DNA of 64,000 nt. Origin: Streptomyces sp. P9-A2 (lineage in GTDB: Bacteria > Actinomycetota > Actinomycetes > Streptomycetales > Streptomycetaceae). This document shows, piece after piece, positions 45,525 to 53,869 of the stretch (positions within the stretch are counted from its first letter, which is position 1; each line of letters opens with the position of its first letter). The notes beneath the pieces are model-generated. The model was not told the origin of the DNA and searched no databases. It worked only from the letters and a program-made list of their open reading frames with translations. Location of the stretch: positions 8,219,359 to 8,283,358 of the forward strand of contig NZ_JAZIFX010000001.1 of NCBI RefSeq assembly GCF_036634175.1. Reading direction: 5' to 3'. A program made the position numbers and the translations under genes.

Positions 45525-46091
45525 ATGCCGTCGGTGCTGGGGTTGATGGAACAGCGTGAGGCGCGGGCGAGGCAGGATCTGGAGTCCTGGACGGAGGTCC
45601 TGGAGCAGGCTCAGGCGGAGGTGGATGCCGCGCGGGAGCGGGTCGAGCGGGCCCGGGTGGGGCGTGAGGAGCTTGTGTCGGTGCTGGCCGGGGAGAGCCC
45701 GGTGAATACGCCGGTTCCGGTGCCGTCCGGTGGTGAGATGGCTGCCGCCGTGGGATCGGGCGGCCCGGGCTCGGGGCATGGCGGGCGGCCGCCGGTGTGG
45801 CGGTCGGGCATGGGTGAGGAGGTGCTCAGCGGCCTGTATCGGGAGGTGTTCGCCGCGGTGGTGGCCGCTTCGGGGCCGGTGAACGGGGTGGAGCTGACGC
45901 GGGCGGTGGGCCGGGAGGCGGAGATCAAGAACGAGGTGGAGAAGATCCGTCACCGTGCCTATGTGCTGGAGAAGCGGGGCTGGCTGGTGCGGGCGAAGGA
46001 CGGACGGTTCATGCCTGAGCCCGGAGCAGTCGGCCGGGACGCTTCTCCGGCCAGCGCGGAGCGTCTGCGGCCAGGCGCCGGGACAGTCTGA
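45525..46091 (+). CDS. Passenger gene of the IS5 element, copy 2
   Basis: It encodes the same 188-residue protein as 2199-2765: an N-terminal coiled coil, a Gly/Pro linker and a C-terminal winged-helix-like part. ATG 45525 lies 5 bases after GAGGAGGG. Full identity of both copies indicates recent transposition with the cargo. Confidence 0.7.
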   Translation: MPSVLGLMEQREARARQDLESWTEVLEQAQAEVDAARERVERARVGREELVSVLAGESPVNTPVPVPSGGEMAAAVGSGGPGSGHGGRPPVWRSGMGEEVLSGLYREVFAAVVAASGPVNGVELTRAVGREAEIKNEVEKIRHRAYVLEKRGWLVRAKDGRFMPEPGAVGRDASPASAERLRPGAGTV

Positions 46092-47009
46092 TCACGGCGG
46101 CCCACCACACCATCTGGGCGTGGTGGTCGGGGCGGCGTTCGTGGTCGCGGTTGAGGCGGCGTGAGCGGGAGAGCCAGCTCAGCGTCCGCTCCACGACCCA
46201 CCTGCGGGCCAGTACGACAAATCCGCGTTGTCCGTCGGAGCGGCGCACGACCTCGGTCCGGACTCCGTGACGGGCGAACGCCTTCGCCAGCGCCGGACCC
46301 TGGTAGGCACTGTCGACCCACACCAGTTTCAGCAGCCGCCCGGCTGCTGCATGAACGTCTCCAGCAGTGCGGGGGCGGCCTTGGAGTCGTGCACATCGGC
46401 CGTGGTCACGGTCACTTCCAGGAGCAGGCCCTCGGTGTCGGTCAGGATGTGACGCTTGCGGCCGTCACGTGACTTGCCGCCGTCGTATCCGCGACTGTCC
46501 TCGCCGACGGTCTCGGAGGCGTCCACCGACTGACTGTCGATGACTCCCGCGCTGGGCTCGGCGTTGCGGCCGGCGCGCTCCCTCGCCGAACGTCGCAGGC
46601 GTTCGTAGAGTTCACGCGCATAGTCGTAGGCCCGCCAGCGGCGGAAGAAGTCGTAGACCGCCCGCCAGCAAGGGAAATCGACCGGCAGAGCCGTCCACTT
46701 CACTCCGTTGTCGACCAGGTAGCGCACCGCGTCGAGCATTGTCCGGTGGCAGTACGCCTCGGGGCGCCCGCCCCGCTTCAGGAGCCAGGCCGGCACCGGC
46801 ATCGCGGCGCGGACCTCGGCCCACTCCGCATCCGTCATGTCACTCGGATAGCAGCCTGCCCGCCGTCCCGGAGCGAGCGAACCGAACCGGTGCACGTAGC
46901 AGTCACACCCAGGGGTGACCGCGGTGGACGCATGCACAGAGATACTGCTCAACTGATCAGGCAACGGGCTTCCTTGGTCGTGCTGGTGTCGTAACCGCGT
47001 CACTACCAA
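46009..47009 (-). CDS. IS5-family transposase in two frames, copy 2 (47009-46329 and 46323-46009)
   Basis: It is the same as the copy-1 transposase, including the frame break after FMQQPGGC. Conservation of the break between two copies fits a programmed frameshift, or recent copying of a defective element moved in trans. Confidence 0.8.
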
Positions 47010-47111
47010 GGGGCCCGTTCTCTCATGCCCGCGACCGCACCCGAACCTCCGTCCAGATGATCACCCGCTGCCGCTCGAACAAGATCCGGTTTGCCACAAC
47101 GCACTGAGTCA

Positions 47112-47150
47112 GCGGCGAGCCGCAGCGCACACCGTGCTGCGGCTCGCCGC
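47112..47150 (+). terminator. Strong hairpin, original terminator of the xlnB-axeA operon
   Basis: GCGGCGAGCCGCAGC (47112-47126) pairs with GCTGCGGCTCGCCGC (47136-47150). It lies 5 bp beyond the IS5 copy 2, so before that insertion it sat about 10 bp after the axeA stop codon. No U-run follows, as is usual in streptomycetes. Confidence 0.75.
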
Positions 47151-47512
47151 ACGCCCCGCTCCAGAGCGCAGGTGTGATTCCGGGGTTCATAGTCGGTGTG
47201 GCATGGGTGGTTTGAGCTGGGTGTTGGGGGTTTTCTGAGGAGCGGCAGGGCGTGTTCTGGGTATTGGGTGGGGTGATGACTGGGCTTCTGGCCTGGGGTT
47301 ATTCGTGGTTGGTTGATAACGGTGGCGTGGTGCTGGTGATGGTCTCCGGTGTCTAGTGCCGCATCAGATAACCTTCGCCCTGTTCGGCTGCGGCTTTGGT
47401 TCGAAGGGCGCGACCGCAGCACCGTGGCTGACAAGGGCGTCGGTCAACGGAACCCGCGCCAAGTTGAGAATCCTTGGACCGGCGGGCTGCTCTTCTGCCT
47501 AGGGTCTCGAGC
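47151..47512. other. Intergenic, G/T-rich on the plus strand
   Basis: This segment has unusual G/T skew (GGTGTTGGGGGTTTTC-like stretches, 47205-47345) and no supported gene. A possible transposon-like end, AGTGCCGCATCAGATAACC, is at 47355. The start of the membrane-protein gene follows. Confidence 0.35.
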
Positions 47513-48067
47513 ATGTTCAGGTCAGGGGTGGGGTTTTTCGCGTTGTTCGGGCTCGGCTGGTGGCTGCTGGGTTCGAGCGCATTCGATGGGTGGATGCGGC
47601 AGGTCCTGGTCGCAGTTGGCTGTGCCGTCATGGTGGGGCTGATGCTTGCCGCGCGCCGTTACCTTCCCTCGTCAGCAGGGGGGCCATTCCCCGTTGGCCG
47701 ACGTCGGCGGTTCAACCAGATCAACGGGCTCCAGTGGCTGCTGATCATCGCCGTCGCCGCAGTCTGCCGTCACGTCGGGGTGCCGGTGCTCATTCCCCCG
47801 CTGATCGCGGTTGTCGTTGGGCTCCACTTCCTGCCGTTGGCGGCGGTGTTCGAGCAGCCCCGACTGCGCATACCGGCGGCACTGTTGATCGCTTCCGGGG
47901 CGGCGGGCATAACTGTTTGGCTCACGAACGGCCCGGACGAGACCGTTCGCCTCGTGGTGGGCCTTATTTCTGCGCTCTCCCTGTGGGGTATGGCGGTATG
48001 GACAGTCGCAGGGGCGGCATCCACTGCCGGGCATGGGGCAGGAAATGAGGGATCTGGCGGCGCGTGA
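47513..48067 (+). CDS. Multi-helix membrane protein, unknown function
   Basis: The 184-residue protein starts at ATG 47513 (MFRSGVGFFALFGLGWWLLG). Hydrophobic segments include VLVAVGCAVMVGLMLAA, WLLIIAVAAVCRHVGVP, VLIPPLIAVVVGLHFLPLAA, IPAALLIASGAAGITVW and VGLISALSLWGMAVWTVAG, about six helices. The stretch RFNQINGLQWLLI recalls small DUF membrane proteins. The function is unknown. Confidence 0.65.
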   Translation: MFRSGVGFFALFGLGWWLLGSSAFDGWMRQVLVAVGCAVMVGLMLAARRYLPSSAGGPFPVGRRRRFNQINGLQWLLIIAVAAVCRHVGVPVLIPPLIAVVVGLHFLPLAAVFEQPRLRIPAALLIASGAAGITVWLTNGPDETVRLVVGLISALSLWGMAVWTVAGAASTAGHGAGNEGSGGA

Positions 48068-48083
48068 CAGGCACCCTGTCCTG

Positions 48084-48215
48084 GTGGCAGAACGAGTACG
48101 CGTACGTGAGATCGACGATGACGAGGGGCGACGGCTGCTGCGGATCATCCGCAGGGTCACCGGGTCGGTGGCGACCTGGCGGCGGGCCCAGGTGGTCCTG
48201 CTGTCCGCTGCGGCC
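48084..48215 (+). pseudogene. IS630-family transposase N-terminal fragment
   Basis: GTG 48084 starts AERVRVREIDDDEGRRLLRI, then IRRVTGSVATWRRAQVVLLS, the typical start of a streptomycete IS630 transposase. Homology ends near 48210, where an IS3 OrfA fragment from the other strand begins. Confidence 0.75.
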
Positions 48216-48221
48216 GGCTCG

Positions 48222-48412
48222 GTGCGTTCGTCGCTGGTGAGCAGGTCGTCGCGCTCGCCGGCATCGGCCTGGCGGATCCAGCCGCGCAGCGCCTCGTGAT
48301 GAACCCCGAGTTCCTCGGCCATGCGGCGGATCACGGGCTTCGGCTCTGCGGCGCGATACATCCGCACCGCACGCTCACGCAAATCCAGCGGGTACTTCCT
48401 CGGGGCAGGCAT
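48222..48412 (-). pseudogene. IS3-family OrfA N-terminal fragment
   Basis: ATG 48412 begins MPAPRKYPLDLRERAVRMYR, then RMAEELGVHHEALRGWIRQA and DDLLTSDERTE, a helix-turn-helix OrfA of a different IS3 subtype than the others here. The leucine-zipper part and OrfB are absent. Confidence 0.75.
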
Positions 48413-48428
48413 CAGCAGGGCTCCTCTC

Positions 48429-49534
48429 TGAGAGGGCGTTCACATAGGTATGTTCCGAAAAACGGCTTTCGTCGCTGCCCTGCTTTGTATCGCTTTAGCT
48501 AGGATGTTAGCTTCGTTAGCTCCTGCTGTGCGGGCCCCGCCGTCCGTTTCGCTCGCTTCTGCCGCCGGGATTCCGTCTGGTCTGAAGATGCGCCGGAATC
48601 TCCCGATGAACAGCGGAACAGTACCTTCCGGGCCTCCCGTGGCAACGCTACGGCGTGAGCGAGCCGAAGCCGTACCCCAGCGACCTGTCCGACGCCCGAT
48701 GGGCCTTGATCGAGCCGACCCTGACGGCATGACGGAAAGCCCGGCTCGACCGCCGCCCGACTGGCCAGCCGGCGAAAGTCGAACTCCGCGACGTGTTCAA
48801 CGCGATTCTCTACCTGAACCGCACCGGAATCCCCTGGAAGTACCTCCCGCACGACTTCCCCGGCCACGGCACCGTCTACTTCTACTACGCCGCCTGGCGC
48901 GACGAGGGAATCTTCGCCCAGCTCAATTACGACCTCACCGCCCTGGCCCGTGTGAAGGAAGGACGCAAGCCCGAACCGACGGCCTCCGTCATCGATACCC
49001 AGAGCATCAAGACCTCCACCAACGTGCCCGTGACCAGCCAGAGAACGGACGCCGCGAAGAAGATCGTAGGCCGGAAGCGAGGCATCCTCACCGACACGAT
49101 CGGCCTGATCCTCGCTGTGACCGTCACCGCCGCCAGCCTCTCCGAGAACGCCCTGGGAATACGCCTCCTCGACCAAGCCAAAAGCACTTACCCCACCATC
49201 GCCAAGAGTTGGGTCGACACCGGCTTCAAGAAGGCCGTCGTCGAGCACGGCGCGAAGCTCGGAATCGACGTCGAAGTCGTCGACAAAAACCCCGGAACCC
49301 GCGGATTCCATGTCCTGAAAAGGCGCTGGGTAGTAGAGCGGAGCATCGGTTGGATCATGATGCACCGCCGGCTCGCCCGCGACTACGAGACCCTCCCCGT
49401 CAGCTCCGAAGCCATGATCCACGTCGCATCGATCGACAACCTCGCCAAGCGCATAACGGACGAGACCACACCAACCTGGCGAGGGACTTACTAGAACTTA
49501 AAGGGCAATTCTGCTACATCAAACGCCCTCTCAG
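48429..49534 (+). mobile_element. IS5-family element, inactivated
   Basis: GAGAGGGCGTT (48429 onward) and AACGCCCTCTC (ending near 49534) form inverted ends around the transposase pseudogene. The left 200 bp is noticeably AT-richer (TTAGCTAGGATGTTAGC) than its surroundings. Confidence 0.65.
48655..49494 (+). pseudogene. IS5-family transposase with a nonsense codon
   Basis: GTG 48655 begins SEPKPYPSDLSDARWALIEP. A TGA at 48730-48732 replaces the expected Trp before RKARLDRRPTGQPAKVELRD. The rest (YLNRTGIPWKYLPHDFPGHG, then SVIDTQSIKTSTNVPVTSQ, WVDTGFKKAVVEHG, RWVVERSIGWIMMHRRLARD) is complete to 49494. A single base change inactivates it; read-through would restore a 280-residue protein. Confidence 0.85.
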
Positions 49535-49603
49535 ACGCAGCGGTGCCCTCCCCCGAGGGATGAGGGCCTGGGGGAGGGCACCGCGGGGTGGGCCTGTGGA
49601 ACG

Positions 49604-50062
49604 TCAGGCGGCGACCGGGGTCCGTTCGGCCGTGCGCTGTTCCGCGGTCCGCGTGCCGTTGCGGCGGGTGAACAGCCGGTCCAGGCCGAAGGCGCCGGAG
49701 CCGGTGAACACCAGCAGGAACATGGCCCAGCAGTACATGGCCGCGCCCTCGCCGCTGTTCTGGAGCGGCCACAGGGCCTCGGGCTGGTGCACGCTGAAGT
49801 AGGCGTAGGCCATGGCGCCCGACGATATGAACGCGGCGGCGCGGGTGCCCAGTCCGAGCAGGACCAGGCTGCCGCCGACGAGTTCGATCACGGCCGCGTA
49901 CCAGTTGGGCCAGGCCCCGGTCTCGGCGGTACCGCCGCTGCCGCCCGCGCCACCGAGCACACCGAACAGTGCGGCGGCACCGTGGCAGGCGAACAGCAGG
50001 CCGACGACGATGCGGAAGAGGCCGAGGGCGTACGGCTGGGCGCTGTTGAGGCGTCCGGACAT
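49604..50062 (-). CDS. DoxX-family membrane protein
   Basis: The 152-residue protein starts at ATG 50062 with AAGGAGACC upstream. It has four transmembrane helices: ALGLFRIVVGLLFACHGAAA, WYAAVIELVGGSLVLLGLGT, RAAAFISSGAMAYAYFSVHQ and YCWAMFLLVFTGSGAFGLDR. The R-x-x-x-G-x-x-F-x-x-H-G and GxxLLxG patterns of DoxX are visible. DoxX members associate with respiratory or redox-stress complexes. The tail is basic. Confidence 0.87.
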   Translation of the reverse strand: MSGRLNSAQPYALGLFRIVVGLLFACHGAAALFGVLGGAGGSGGTAETGAWPNWYAAVIELVGGSLVLLGLGTRAAAFISSGAMAYAYFSVHQPEALWPLQNSGEGAAMYCWAMFLLVFTGSGAFGLDRLFTRRNGTRTAEQRTAERTPVAA

Positions 50063-50733
50063 GTGGGGGGTCTCCTTCGGTAGACCGGTCCGGAAGGGAC
50101 CGGGCCGGGGACGGGAACCGAGTCGAAACCCCACATCAAGTACACCCAATTCATGAATTGCAAAGGCAACATTTGGCTTGGGGGCAACGCGGAAATGAAG
50201 GGTCAACCGCTTGCTGTCACGGGTGGGTATGGCTCGACATCCGCCCTCGCACTCAAGGGCGTAACCAAATGCACACCCAGGGTCACAGTCTGCGGCCAGG
50301 TGTGACTTCGCGCGAGCCGAGTCGCCAAGCATGTCCGCGTCACCCGCTCAGTCCATGCCAGCACTGCCGGGGTCTCCATACGGGCCAGTTCCCCGACGGC
50401 TGCGGGCGGCACCCTGAACCCCCCCGGCCGGGCCGTGCAGCAGGACGAATTAGGCGCCGTCCGTCATGGTCGGTTCCTCATGGGCGGTGGTCCTGTCCGG
50501 ATGGCGCCTCCTCCACCTCGATTGCCGACGGTGGAACGGCCGGTTCTGCGACGCGGCGCCGGTCGGGGAATCGCGGTCACGTCGCAAAGCTTTGCGGAGG
50601 ATCACGCCGGACAGCCGTCGCGCCCCGTACCTCCGCCGGCACTCGCACACAGCCACCGAGGTCGCGCTCGCCATGGAAGTGTCGCCGCCGGGGAACGGGG
50701 TGACCCGCGTCTCATCCGAATGCGGTGGCTTGT
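50063..50733. other. Long intergenic region, no gene recognised
   Basis: About 670 bp lie between divergent DoxX and PadR genes. Frames exist on both strands but none is convincing. The part next to DoxX (50140-50180) is AT-rich and palindromic (CAATTCATGAATTG), a likely promoter or operator for doxX. The remainder may be a decayed gene. Confidence 0.4.
50149..50162. promoter_or_regulatory. CAATTCATGAATTG palindrome upstream of doxX
   Basis: This perfect 14-bp palindrome lies in an AT-rich pocket 87 bp upstream of the DoxX start. The shape is that of a MarR/TetR-type operator. The binding protein is unknown. Confidence 0.5.
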
Positions 50734-50753
50734 ATATGCAACTAATTGCATAT
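50734..50753. promoter_or_regulatory. PadR operator, perfect ATATGCAA-n4-TTGCATAT
   Basis: ATATGCAA (50734-50741), CTAA spacer, TTGCATAT (50746-50753) is a perfect inverted repeat ending 12 bp before the padR start. PadR-family repressors bind ATGCAA/TTGCAT-like dyads. It very probably mediates autoregulation and control of the downstream acyl-CoA dehydrogenase. Confidence 0.8.
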
Positions 50754-50765
50754 GAGGATCGGGGC

Positions 50766-51335
50766 ATGGCGCTCGAACACGCGATCCTCGTCTCGCTGAT
50801 GGAGAAGCCGGGCTCGGGTTACGAACTCGCTCGCCGGTTCGAAAGATCGATCGGGTACTTCTGGACCGCGACCCACCAGCAGATCTACCGCGTGCTCGGG
50901 CGCATGGAGGGTGACGGCCTCCTGGACGTCCGTGAAGTGCCGCAGCAGGACCGGCCGGACAAGAAGGAGTACTCCGTCGCGGCGCCCGGCCGCGCGGCGC
51001 TCTCCGCATGGCTGCACCAGCCCGTCGAACCGGAGAGCATCCGGCACGAGCTCGCCGTGAAGATCCGGGGCGCCGCCTTCGACGACCCGGCGGCACTGAT
51101 CTCCGAGGTCGAGCGTCACCGCAAGGCACACAGTGACCGGCTCACGCGCTACCTCACCGGAGAGCAACAGGACTTCACCGGGCCCGAAGCCCCCCGGCCG
51201 CTGGACACCGGCCGGGAACTCCAGCACGTCGTCCTGCGCGGAGGCATCGCCTTCGAGCGCATGACCATCGCCTGGCTCGACGACGTTCTCGACACCCTCC
51301 ACCGGCTCCGCGCCGAACGGACCGGCACCACCTGA
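50766..51335 (+). CDS. PadR-family transcriptional regulator
   Basis: The 189-residue protein starts at ATG 50766 (MALEHAILVSLMEKPGSGYE), followed by the winged helix LARRFERSIGYFWTATHQQI, YRVLGRMEGDGLLDVREVPQ and DRPDKKEYSVAAPGRAALSA, and a C-terminal dimerisation helix domain (FDDPAALISEVERHRKAHSD to IAFERMTIAWLDDVLDTLH). This is the PadR-s2/Vir-like type. It lies 113 bp upstream of an acyl-CoA dehydrogenase gene on the same strand. Confidence 0.92.
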   Translation: MALEHAILVSLMEKPGSGYELARRFERSIGYFWTATHQQIYRVLGRMEGDGLLDVREVPQQDRPDKKEYSVAAPGRAALSAWLHQPVEPESIRHELAVKIRGAAFDDPAALISEVERHRKAHSDRLTRYLTGEQQDFTGPEAPRPLDTGRELQHVVLRGGIAFERMTIAWLDDVLDTLHRLRAERTGTT

Positions 51336-51448
51336 CCTCATGCGCCCGCTCCGGCGCGGGCCGCCATCCCCCCCGACCCGGCTCCCAGGGTCGCAGTGAG
51401 CCACACCCCCGCGAAGCACCCCGACTCGATCTCCGGAAGGCGTATCTC

Positions 51449-53167
51449 ATGGCCGACCAGCTGCTGTTCAACCCGCGCACGTACGACCCGGCGCACTTCG
51501 ACCCCGAGACCCGCAGGCTGCTGCGGGCCACGGTGGACTGGTTCGAGACCCGCGGCAAGCGCAGGCTGATCGAGGACTACCGCTCGCGCGTCTGGCTGGG
51601 GGACTTTCTGGCCTTCGCCGCCAAGGAGGGTCTGTTCGCCACCTTCCTCACCCCAGCCGCCGACGGCGACCGGCCGGACCAGCGCTGGGACACCGCCCGT
51701 ATCGCCGCCCTCAACGAGATCTTCGGGTTCTACGGCCTCGACTACTGGTACGCCTGGCAGGTCACCATCCTCGGCCTCGGCCCGGTCTGGCAGAGCGACA
51801 ACGCCGCCGCCCGCACCAGGACGGCCGAACTCCTGTCCCAGGGCGAGGTGTTCGCGTTCGGTCTCTCCGAGAAGAGCCACGGCGCGGACATCTACTCCAC
51901 GGACATGCTGCTGGAATCCGACGGCAGCGGCGGCTTCCGGGCGACCGGCTCCAAGTACTACATCGGCAACGGCAACGCCGCCGGGCTCGTTTCCGTGTTC
52001 GGCCGCCGGACAGACGTCGAGGGCCCCGACGGCTACGTCTTCTTCGCGGCTGACAGCCGCCACCCGGCGTACCACCTGGTCAAGAACGTCGTCGACTCCT
52101 CCAAGTACGTCAGCGAGTTCCGTCTCACGGACTACCCGGTGGCGCCCGAAGACGTCCTGCACACCGGTCGCGCCGCCTTCGACGCTGCCCTCAATACCGT
52201 GAACGTCGGCAAGTTCAACCTGTGCACCGCCTCGATCGGTATCTGCGAGCACGCCATGTACGAGGCCGTGACCCACGCCCACAACCGCATCCTGTACGGC
52301 CGCCCCGTCACGGCCTTCCCGCACGTGCGGCGCGAACTGGTCGACGCCTATGTGCGCCTCGTCGGCATGAAGCTGTTCAGCGACCGCGCCGTCGACTACT
52401 TCCGCTCCGCCGGCCCGGACGACCGCCGCTATCTGCTGTTCAACCCGATGACCAAGATGAAGGTCACCACCGAGGGCGAGAAGGTCATCGACCTGATGTG
52501 GGACGTCATCGCGGCCAAGGGCTTTGAGAAGGACAACTACTTCGCCCAGGCCGCGATCGAGATCCGGGGTCTGCCGAAACTCGAGGGCACGGTGCACGTC
52601 AACCTCGCACTGATCCTCAAGTTCATGCGCAACCACCTGCTCGACCCGGTCGACCACCCCGAGGTGCCCACCCGCCTCGACGCGGCCGACGACACCTTCC
52701 TCTTCCGGCAGGGCCCGGCCCGGGGGCTCGGCTCCATCCGGTTCCACGACTGGCGGGCCGTCTTTGACGCGTACGCCGCGGTGCCCAACGTGGCCCGGTT
52801 CCGCGAACAGGCCGACGCCCTGTGCGACTTCGTCACCACCTCCGCCCCCGACGAACGGCAGAGCCGCGACCTGGACCTCCTGCTCGCTGTCGGCCAGTTG
52901 TTCGCCCTTGTGGTACATGGTCAGTTGATCCTCGAACAAGCCCGGCTCACCGGCCTCGACGAGGACGTGCTCGACGAGCTGTTCGCCATCCTCGTCCGCG
53001 ACTTCTCGGGCTACGCCGTCGAGCTCCACGGCAAGGACTCCGCCACGGAGCGGCAGCAGAACTGGGCTCTCGGTGCCGTTCGCCGCCCGGTCGTCGACGA
53101 GGCCCGCTTCGCCCGCGTATGGGAACGCGTCGAGGCGCTGTCCGGCGCCTACGAGATGGCCCCGTAG
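51449..53167 (+). CDS. Acyl-CoA dehydrogenase
   Basis: The 572-residue protein starts at ATG 51449. The FAD/substrate signature lies at VFAFGLSEKSHGADIYSTDM, then GFRATGSKYYIGNGNAAGLV, and the C-terminal helical domain has CTASIGICEHAMYEAVTHAH, NRILYGRPVTAFPHVRRELV and a long extra C-terminal part (LLLAVGQLFALVVHGQLILE, then FAILVRDFSGYAVELHGKDS). It is longer than short-chain members (about 380), like the larger FadE-type enzymes with fused C-terminal domain. It oxidises an acyl-CoA to the enoyl-CoA. Likely regulated by the adjacent PadR protein. Confidence 0.9.
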   Translation: MADQLLFNPRTYDPAHFDPETRRLLRATVDWFETRGKRRLIEDYRSRVWLGDFLAFAAKEGLFATFLTPAADGDRPDQRWDTARIAALNEIFGFYGLDYWYAWQVTILGLGPVWQSDNAAARTRTAELLSQGEVFAFGLSEKSHGADIYSTDMLLESDGSGGFRATGSKYYIGNGNAAGLVSVFGRRTDVEGPDGYVFFAADSRHPAYHLVKNVVDSSKYVSEFRLTDYPVAPEDVLHTGRAAFDAALNTVNVGKFNLCTASIGICEHAMYEAVTHAHNRILYGRPVTAFPHVRRELVDAYVRLVGMKLFSDRAVDYFRSAGPDDRRYLLFNPMTKMKVTTEGEKVIDLMWDVIAAKGFEKDNYFAQAAIEIRGLPKLEGTVHVNLALILKFMRNHLLDPVDHPEVPTRLDAADDTFLFRQGPARGLGSIRFHDWRAVFDAYAAVPNVARFREQADALCDFVTTSAPDERQSRDLDLLLAVGQLFALVVHGQLILEQARLTGLDEDVLDELFAILVRDFSGYAVELHGKDSATERQQNWALGAVRRPVVDEARFARVWERVEALSGAYEMAP

Positions 53168-53176
53168 AGGTGTCCC

Positions 53177-53199
53177 CCCGGCCGCTCGCCACGGCCGGG
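53177..53199 (+). terminator. Hairpin after acyl-CoA dehydrogenase
   Basis: CCCGGCCG (53177-53184) and CGGCCGGG (53192-53199) pair around CTCGCCA, 9 bp after the stop codon. Confidence 0.65.
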
Positions 53200-53273
53200 C
53201 CTCTGCCTCGCGCGTCGGCGGGCAGGGGCTCAACCTTGCTTCCACGTGCCATGGACAGAGATTCGCCCCATGA

Positions 53274-53299
53274 CCCCGACCTTGCGAACGAGGTCGGGG
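53274..53299. terminator. Second hairpin, GC-rich
   Basis: CCCCGACCT (53274-53282) and AGGTCGGGG (53291-53299) form a 9-bp stem with loop TGCGAACG between the acyl-CoA dehydrogenase and the thioredoxin remnant. Confidence 0.5.
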
Positions 53300-53354
53300 C
53301 GGCGAGGGCGACGAGCAGGGCGACCATGCCTCCGTCGCTTCAGCCGACGAGATG

Positions 53355-53673
53355 AGCCGGGCCGCAGGACGGGGTACCGCTGCTGTTCATCGAGGTCGAC
53401 AACTGCACCGAGGAAGCCGTCCTGTTCTGGGCGCCCTGGTGCGGTCCCTGCCGGCGCATCGCCCCCTTCCTGGAGGCGATCGCCGCCGAGCACGGAGACA
53501 AGATCGAGGTTGTCAAGCTGAACATCGACGAGAATCCGGGCACCACCGCGAAGTACGGCGTGACGTCCATCCCGCCGATGAACGTCTACGTCGGCGGCGA
53601 GATCGCCCGCACCCTCGTCGGCGCCGAGCCGAAGGCCGCGCTGGAGCGTGACCTGGCCGACTGCCTCGGCTGA
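53355..53673 (+). pseudogene. trxA: Thioredoxin lacking its N-terminal start
   Basis: The frame begins after an in-frame TGA (53352) and reads VPLLFIEVDNCTEEAVLFWA, PWCGPCRRIAPFLEAIAAEH, GDKIEVVKLNIDENPGTTAK, YGVTSIPPMNVYVGGEIART and LVGAEPKAALERDLADCLG. The active site WCGPC and the cis-Pro (SIPP) are intact. No ATG, GTG or TTG start precedes the fold in this frame, so the 5' end was lost or altered. If translated from a non-standard start it could be active. Confidence 0.75.
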
Positions 53674-53869
53674 GCTTCCAGCCGCACACCACGAAGGGCC
53701 GGTTCTGCAGGGGCCGGTCCTTCGTCCGCTGAAGGCGGTGTCCGAGGTGCTGCTCGTGTACACGGAGAACGCCGGCCGCTCGTAGCCGGCCGCACCCGTA
53801 CGTGCAACCGGTACTCAGGTGCAGGATCTGCGGTCGGGGAGGCCGCAGGCTGCATCGCGGCGGGTGGAA
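53674..53869. other. Short intergenic
   Basis: A hairpin-like AGGGCCGGTTCTGCAGGGGC/GGCCGGTCCTTCGTCC region follows the thioredoxin stop and may act as a terminator. No gene is seen. Confidence 0.35.

Larger units (their letters stand above)
45406..47104 (-). mobile_element. IS5-family element with passenger gene, copy 2
   Basis: It has the same ends and length (1699 bp) as the copy at 1186-2884, in opposite orientation, with the TGA direct repeat at 45403-45405 and 47105-47107. It sits between the stop codon of the axeA CBM2 part and the operon terminator. Confidence 0.93.

Noticed and set aside
1186..47104. Single 46 kb composite transposon bounded by the IS5 copies
   Set aside because: Each IS5 copy has its own TGA duplication in a different target gene (ISAzo13 and axeA), so they inserted independently.
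51338..53245. 635-residue open frame on the minus strand
   Set aside because: It is the mirror of the acyl-CoA dehydrogenase gene, with low-complexity V/G/E/Q composition typical of antisense frames in high-GC DNA and no domain.
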